In this document: positions 7,615 to 12,030 of the stretch, in pieces | How positions within the stretch are numbered: the stretch's first letter is position 1 | Layout: the number at the start of each line of letters is the position of its first letter | Source: an uncultured Oscillospiraceae bacterium | Lineage (GTDB): Bacteria; Bacillota; Clostridia; Oscillospirales; Oscillospiraceae | Direction: 5' to 3' | Assembly: GCA_944385065.1 (NCBI GenBank) | Contig: CALWVX010000033.1 | Location: forward strand, 1-12,030 | Length of the DNA: 12,030 bases | The notes under the pieces: generated by a model | Seen by the model: only the letters and a program-made list of their open reading frames with translations | Told to the model about the DNA's origin: nothing | The model's database searches: none | Translations under genes and position numbers: made by a program

Positions 7615-7670
7615 AAGGTAGTAAGATAATTGGACATGCTTTTTTGGCGAGACTAAGAGAGGTAGATTCG

Positions 7671-10541
7671 ATGAGCATGAATGTGTCGCTGCTGGGCACG
7701 CCCAGAGTACTTGTGGACGGACAGGAGTTGGTGTTCCCCTATCGGAAAGCGGAAGGCCTCTTTTACTATTTATGTCTGAAACGGTCGGTTTCCCGGGATG
7801 AGGCCATCGGGGTCTTTTGGGCGGATTGTGCCGAGACTTCGGCCCGAAAGAATCTGCGGGACGCGATCTACCACTTGAAAAAATTGCTGGGGGAGGAAGT
7901 GGTCTCTTCGGAAGGAAACAATCGCATCAGCCTGCGGAGGGATCGAATCGATTCCATCGATTATGATGAAATTACGGATGAAAATATCCTGGAGCGCTAT
8001 ACGGGGGACTTCCTGGGATATTTTTATATAAAAAACTGCATGGAATTTGAGGATTGGGCCACCGACGTCCGGGAGGAGCTGCAGCGCCGCTATCAGCGGG
8101 CGCTGAAACGCCGGATTGACGCCGTGGCCGTGGGCGGCCAGGTCAAACCGATTCTGGACTGCGCCGGAATGCTGCTGCGCAGCCGGAATACAGAGGAAAA
8201 GCCCTACCTCAAGCTGTTGGAGGGACTGCTGGATCTGGGGGCGTACAGCGAAGCGGAGCAGCTGTATCAAAAGCAGAGAGACCTGTTTCAGGAGGAGCTG
8301 GGCAGCGGGCCGGAGGAGAGCACGGATGAGCTGATGCGGCAGATCCCTCTGCTGAAAGCGGGCCGCCGGGCCGGCAGAAAGCAGAAGCGGGAATATTTCT
8401 TCGGCCGGGAGCGGGAGATGATGCTGCTTTTATCCAATTTGAAGCAGTTTTCCCGCGGGGAGCGGGCGCAGTCGGTTCTGCTCACCGGTGAGGCCGGCGT
8501 GGGCAAGAGCGCAGTGATGCGCCGCCTGATGGAGACCATAGAGGACGAGCAGTTTCTGACCATCTCCTATCAGTGCGTCCAGACGGAGGAAGAGCTGTAT
8601 CTGAAGCCGTGGAGCGACATCCTGACCCAGGTGGAGGAGCTGTGCCGATCGCTGCACATCTCCTGTACGCCGGCCCCCAACTTTTACAACCGGCAGATTG
8701 ACGCCTCCCTGTTTGCCACCCAGTACGAGCTGTTTACCGAGTCCACGCTGAAGAGCCTGACAGAACAGCTGACCGACCGGAAGCTGGTGCTGTTTCTGGA
8801 CGACATCCAGTGGATGGACAACGCCAGCAGACGCTTGTTGAGCAATCTGATGTTCTGGTCCGGCAACCGCAAGCTGCTGGTGGTGCTGGCCAGCCGGGAC
8901 GATGGAACCAGCCAGCTCATGCGGCTGAAAGCCCCCCTGGTCAGCAAGGGGCTGCTGCTGGAGGTTCCGATCTCCCGCTTTACCCGGGAGGAGACGGAGA
9001 AAATCATCCGGGATCGGAAGCCTGATCTGCTGGATGAGCCGGGCCAGGTGGATCAGATCTATCAGGATACTGACGGAAATGCCCTGTTTCTGCTGGAATT
9101 TCTCAAGGAGATGGAGCACGGAGGGACGCCGGGGCAGCTGTCCGACCGAACCCGGGGCATGATTCAGAGCCGCCTGATGGACCTGACGCCGGAGGAGCGG
9201 GACCTTCTGGACAACATCTCGCTCTATCCCAGACTGGCCACGATTTCGGAGCTGCAGATTCTCTCCAGCCAGTCCTCCATCCAGATGCTCCACAGTCTGG
9301 AGCGGCTGCTGGACCGGCAGCTGATCTGTCTGCACAGCACCTATAATAAAAAAGGATACGGCTTCACCCACCAGATGATCCGGGATTATATCTATAATAG
9401 TATGCTGGAGGATAAGCGTCAGCTGCTCCACCGGCTGGTGGCGGAGGCCTATGAGGAACAGTATCAGGAGAAAGAGGACATCAGTCTGTGTCCCATGCTG
9501 ATCTATCATTTTGACCGGTGCCATAATGTGTGCAAGAGCTATACCTACCGCCTGGAGTATATGAGGGCGTTCTATGCGGTGCAGCACGAGATTTATCCCA
9601 CCATGCTCAGCACCCGGGACTGGGAGGAGAACCGGATGCCCCGGCTGGGGGACAAGGATGAGCTGATCAATCTGGCCCAGCAGATCCGGGCGCTGAACCG
9701 GGACTCCGACGAGATGGACCCCCTGCGCATGAAAATGGAGTTCCTGATCGGCCGGTATGACCTGTACTCGGGGACCTATGACAAGGGCCTGAAGAATATT
9801 TGGACCAGTATCCGCCTGGCGGAGAAGCTGGATGACGGCAAGTACCAGCTGGAGGGCCATCTGCAGCTGGCCTTCCACGCCATCCAGATTCACGACCTGC
9901 GGATGCTGAACGACAATATCACCGTCTGCGAGCGGCTGCTGTACAAGTATCCCTATTCCCAGGCCGACGTGTGCACCGTCTTACGTCTGCGGGGGGTGTA
10001 CTACATGAAGAACTACCAGTATGAGAGGGCGGAGCGGATTTTCCGGCAGGTGATCCAGAGAATCGAGCCGCTGTGCCAGACAGACCCCTCCTATCGGGTG
10101 GGGCTGGCCGCCTGCTACAACTACATTGGGGAGAGCCGGCAGGCGAAGAACCACTGGGACGAGGCGCTGGAGTATTATCGTCAAGCCATAAGCTTCTGCA
10201 ACAATGAGCTGGTCAGCGGCATGGGAGTGTTCTGCTCCAACGCGGGCTATGTACTCTATCGAAAGGGCAACCTGGATCAGGCGCAGGTGTATATCGACCA
10301 GGCGATCCGATGCTTTGAAGAAGTGGGGGCCATGTGGGGTCGGTCGCGGGCCCGCTCCTACGCCGCCCTGCTGGCCATTGCCAAGGGAAACTGGGAGCAG
10401 GCGGAAGAACATTACCGGGTGGCCCGGGACACCGCCCAGCGGGGAGGCAATCCCTCCGCCCTGATGCTGGCGCGGGAAGTGGAGCAGAAGCTGGAGGCCC
10501 ATCAGAAACATCTGCTCTCCGAGGATGGAGCAGCGTCTTGA
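7671..10541 (+). CDS. SARP/AfsR-like transcriptional regulator: winged helix, BTAD, AAA ATPase, TPR
   Basis: A 956-residue multidomain regulator. Residues 1-98 form an OmpR/SARP-type winged-helix DNA-binding domain (begins MSMNVSLLGTPRVLVDG, with RKNLRDAIYHLKKLLG at 59-74). About 105-225 is a bacterial transcriptional activation domain (FEDWATDVREELQRRYQRAL). Then comes an NTPase with FFGRERE (243-249), Walker A GEAGVGKS (273-280) and Walker B LVLFLDDIQWMD (372-383), a linker with DGNALFLLEFL, and C-terminal TPR-like helices (about 766-926, e.g. GNLDQAQVYIDQAIRCFEE). No LuxR-type HTH follows, unlike LAL regulators, so DNA binding should be through the N terminus, as in AfsR. AGAGAGG 8 bases upstream supports the ATG at 7671; a TTG 27 bases earlier is less likely. 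It is divergent from hutUI and precedes fchA-ftcD, so it is probably the hut activator (inference). The inducer is unknown. Confidence 0.9.
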   Translation: MSMNVSLLGTPRVLVDGQELVFPYRKAEGLFYYLCLKRSVSRDEAIGVFWADCAETSARKNLRDAIYHLKKLLGEEVVSSEGNNRISLRRDRIDSIDYDEITDENILERYTGDFLGYFYIKNCMEFEDWATDVREELQRRYQRALKRRIDAVAVGGQVKPILDCAGMLLRSRNTEEKPYLKLLEGLLDLGAYSEAEQLYQKQRDLFQEELGSGPEESTDELMRQIPLLKAGRRAGRKQKREYFFGREREMMLLLSNLKQFSRGERAQSVLLTGEAGVGKSAVMRRLMETIEDEQFLTISYQCVQTEEELYLKPWSDILTQVEELCRSLHISCTPAPNFYNRQIDASLFATQYELFTESTLKSLTEQLTDRKLVLFLDDIQWMDNASRRLLSNLMFWSGNRKLLVVLASRDDGTSQLMRLKAPLVSKGLLLEVPISRFTREETEKIIRDRKPDLLDEPGQVDQIYQDTDGNALFLLEFLKEMEHGGTPGQLSDRTRGMIQSRLMDLTPEERDLLDNISLYPRLATISELQILSSQSSIQMLHSLERLLDRQLICLHSTYNKKGYGFTHQMIRDYIYNSMLEDKRQLLHRLVAEAYEEQYQEKEDISLCPMLIYHFDRCHNVCKSYTYRLEYMRAFYAVQHEIYPTMLSTRDWEENRMPRLGDKDELINLAQQIRALNRDSDEMDPLRMKMEFLIGRYDLYSGTYDKGLKNIWTSIRLAEKLDDGKYQLEGHLQLAFHAIQIHDLRMLNDNITVCERLLYKYPYSQADVCTVLRLRGVYYMKNYQYERAERIFRQVIQRIEPLCQTDPSYRVGLAACYNYIGESRQAKNHWDEALEYYRQAISFCNNELVSGMGVFCSNAGYVLYRKGNLDQAQVYIDQAIRCFEEVGAMWGRSRARSYAALLAIAKGNWEQAEEHYRVARDTAQRGGNPSALMLAREVEQKLEAHQKHLLSEDGAAS

Positions 10542-10645
10542 GGGGGCGCTCCGGTTCTGATTCAAAAGCAAAGCGGGCGGCCTGCCGTGAAAAATTAACC
10601 GCCGGGGCAAAGCTGTTTAAAATTATTAATTCCTGTTTGCCGCTC

Positions 10646-10674
10646 TTGCAATGAGTGCGAAAATTTGGTATCCT
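10646..10674 (+). promoter_or_regulatory. Probable fchA-ftcD promoter
   Basis: TTGCAA (10646-10651) is 17 bp from TATCCT (10669-10674), which is preceded by TGG (extended -10). Both boxes match 4 of 6. A start near 10681 gives a leader of about 155 bases holding the folded element described next. No clear terminator is visible between the regulator stop (10541) and this promoter, so read-through is possible. Positions 10542-10645 hold nothing else that I recognise. Confidence 0.5.
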
Positions 10675-10691
10675 GATAACAGCTTACAAGC

Positions 10692-10798
10692 AGTCTCACA
10701 AGTACGCAGTACAATAAGCCAGACGGCCTCTCTCATGGGATATAATGGGAGAGGGCGGGTAGATTTTGGCTGTTGTCCGCAGCTTGTGGGACTTTTTT
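10692..10798 (+). promoter_or_regulatory. Structured fchA leader, candidate riboswitch or attenuator
   Basis: AGTCTCACAAG (10692-10702) can pair with CTTGTGGGACT (10783-10793), 11 bp with one G-T pair, running straight into T6 (10793-10798). Nested inside are AGCCAGA (10717-10723) with TTTGGCT (10765-10771), and CCTCTCTCAT (10727-10736) with ATGGGAGAGG (10745-10754, 8-base loop). Asymmetric internal loops (10703-10716 and 10772-10782) lie between the outer two stems. The 3' strand can instead form a local hairpin, GTCC-CA with TG-GGAC (10775-10792), before the same T run. This resembles an aptamer closed by a terminator stem. I cannot match it to a known class, including the tetrahydrofolate riboswitch. 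Confidence 0.55.
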
Positions 10799-10836
10799 AT
10801 TCCGCCGGCGGGCCGGCCCAAAAGGAGAATAACACC

Positions 10837-11418
10837 ATGAAAGAAACTGTTTCGGAAGTATTGAGCAAGATCATCGACTCGGATGACACCACGGTGGGGG
10901 GCGGCTCTGCCTCCGCCCTGTCCGGCGCCATGGCGGCCGGCATGATCGCCATGGTGGCCAAGCTGTCCAGAAAGAAGCCGGTGAATTTCACCGTGGAGCA
11001 GTACGACGCCATTGCGGAGGAGTGTGACCGGCTGGCGGTTCAGCTTCAGGAGGGCTGCGTCCGGGACACGGAGGCCTATTGCATGATCGTGGACGCCTTC
11101 AAGCTGCCCAAGGGAACCGAGGAGGAGAAGGCTGCCCGTTCCGCCGCCGTTCAGGCCGCCGCCACCCAGGCCGCCCGGGTGCCCCGGGACAACGCCAGAC
11201 TCAACGCCCGGGTCCATGAGCTGGGCGCTATGCTGAAGGGCAATTCCAATCCCGCCTGCCTGTCCGATCTGACCAGCGCCCTGTACCTGTCGGAGGGCGG
11301 CGTGAAGGACTGCGTGCTGAATATTCAGGCCAATCTGGGCATGATTAAGGATGAAGCGGTCCAGAAGGAGCTGAAGGAGGACATGCTGGACCTCCTGCTC
11401 CAAGTGATCTGCTACTGA
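10837..11418 (+). CDS. fchA: Formiminotetrahydrofolate cyclodeaminase / methenyl-THF cyclohydrolase family
   Basis: This cytoplasmic enzyme converts 5-formimino-THF to 5,10-methenyl-THF with release of ammonia, or acts as a methenyl-THF cyclohydrolase. The 193 residues match the stand-alone FTCD C-terminal domain family (about 190-210 residues). Marks are the glycine-rich GGGSASALSGAMAAGMIAMV (21-40), D77 and Y81 in RDTEAY, P117 in AARVP, and GNSNPACLSDL (135-145). The true start is the ATG at 10837, after AAGGAG (10822-10827). The frame extends upstream, but that part overlaps the leader and has no family similarity. ftcD follows after 61 bases with no terminator, so the two are co-transcribed and together recover the formimino group from histidine. 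Confidence 0.92.
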   Translation: MKETVSEVLSKIIDSDDTTVGGGSASALSGAMAAGMIAMVAKLSRKKPVNFTVEQYDAIAEECDRLAVQLQEGCVRDTEAYCMIVDAFKLPKGTEEEKAARSAAVQAAATQAARVPRDNARLNARVHELGAMLKGNSNPACLSDLTSALYLSEGGVKDCVLNIQANLGMIKDEAVQKELKEDMLDLLLQVICY

Positions 11419-11479
11419 GCAGACCGGTGAGATAAAACGAGGAAGACTATCCAGTCAATATTTTGAGGAGGTTTTGACC

Positions 11480-12030
11480 ATGAAATGTTTGATGGCAGAG
11501 GTAAATTTCAGCGAGGGTAAAAATCAGAGCTTGATCGACCAGGTCCGGGACGCCATGCTGGACGGCGACCCCATCGACCTGATGGAGATCTCCTCCGACG
11601 CGGACCACAACCGTACGGTCTTCACCTTCAAGGGCGAGCCCCGGGCGGTGCTGGAGGCCACGAAGCGCCTGTCCGCCAAGGCGGTGGAGCTCATCGACAT
11701 GACCAAGCACACCGGCGCTCACCCCCGGATCGGCGCGGTGGACGTGGTTCCCTTCATCCCGGTGAAGGATGTGACGATTGACGAGGCGCTGGAGATCTGC
11801 CGGGAGTACGGCAAGTTCATGGGTGAGCTGGGCGTGCCCGTGTACTACTATGAGGACGCCGCCACCAGCGAGGAGCGCAAGAGCCTGCCCAAGATCCGCA
11901 AGGGCCAGTACGAGGGCCTGGAGGAGAAGATGAAGGATCCCGCCTGGAAGCCGGACGAGGGCCCCTCCACCTTCAATGCCAAGAGCGGCGCCACCGTCAC
12001 CGGCGTGCGCTTCCCCCTGGTGGCCTTCAA
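11480..12030 (+). CDS. ftcD: Glutamate formiminotransferase, N-terminal part (runs off the window)
   Basis: This enzyme moves the formimino group from N-formimino-L-glutamate to tetrahydrofolate, releasing glutamate. The visible 183 residues match the FTCD N-terminal and start of the C-terminal subdomains: EVNFSEGKN (7-15), SSDADHNRTVFTF (38-50), and TKHTGAHPRIGAVDVVPFIP (75-94), where H81 lines up with the catalytic histidine of FTCD. KIRKGQYEGL (138-147) is also typical. The GAGGAGG site 8 bases upstream supports the ATG at 11480. The frame is open to the window edge, so whether it ends as a roughly 300-residue single enzyme cannot be seen. The separate fchA just upstream suggests it is not fused to a cyclodeaminase. 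Confidence 0.94.
   Translation, partial: MKCLMAEVNFSEGKNQSLIDQVRDAMLDGDPIDLMEISSDADHNRTVFTFKGEPRAVLEATKRLSAKAVELIDMTKHTGAHPRIGAVDVVPFIPVKDVTIDEALEICREYGKFMGELGVPVYYYEDAATSEERKSLPKIRKGQYEGLEEKMKDPAWKPDEGPSTFNAKSGATVTGVRFPLVAF

Noticed and set aside
10741..10746. Perfect TATAAT as a second fchA promoter
   Set aside because: There is no -35-like box 16-18 bp upstream and it falls within the loop and stem of a 10-bp hairpin; kept only as an alternative that would undercut the leader finding.
10692..10798. Tetrahydrofolate riboswitch
   Set aside because: Tempting because of the folate gene, but I could not find the THF aptamer's conserved blocks; left as an unassigned element.
10651..10836. In-frame upstream extension of fchA
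   Set aside because: The added 62 residues have no family similarity and overlap the promoter and structured leader; a good ribosome site precedes the ATG at 10837.

Overview
The window looks like chromosome from a GC-rich anaerobic Firmicute of the gut Clostridia type (Oscillospiraceae/Flavonifractor-like is my guess, from GC-rich codon use and gene content, not from any search). It joins a housekeeping segment (about 1-4120) to a histidine-degradation segment (about 4200-12030).

Housekeeping part. The 5' end of secA runs off the left edge on the minus strand. A divergent promoter then drives a tandem glycine riboswitch with an intrinsic terminator, followed by a sodium:alanine/glycine symporter (AGCS family). 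After that gene's own strong terminator comes rlmD, a 23S rRNA m5U methyltransferase with its own extended -10 promoter. rlmD converges on the hut genes at a perfect 16-bp hairpin terminator.

Histidine-degradation part. On the minus strand hutU (urocanase family) is followed by hutI (imidazolonepropionase family). Divergent from them is a 956-residue SARP/AfsR-like regulator: OmpR-type winged helix, BTAD domain, AAA/NTPase and TPR repeats. Downstream on the plus strand lie fchA (cyclodeaminase) and the start of ftcD (glutamate formiminotransferase), which runs off the right edge. Together these would take urocanate to imidazolonepropionate, to formiminoglutamate, to glutamate plus methenyl-THF. 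No hutH (histidine ammonia-lyase) is visible in the window.

Most interesting points. (1) The hutUI promoter carries two TCGA heptamers separated by exactly 4 bp, with exactly 8 bp to a -10 box and no good -35. This is the promoter layout known for Streptomyces SARP activators, and a SARP-type gene lies next door. (2) HutI and HutU both depart from canonical active-site motifs: HutI has Cys and Asn where the family has catalytic Glu and metal-ligand Asp, and HutU lacks the usual QTSAH and GGGVGMG motifs. (3) The fchA leader can fold into an 11-bp long-range stem that closes two nested stems and ends directly in a U6 tract, overlapping an alternative local hairpin. This is a candidate undescribed riboswitch or attenuator.
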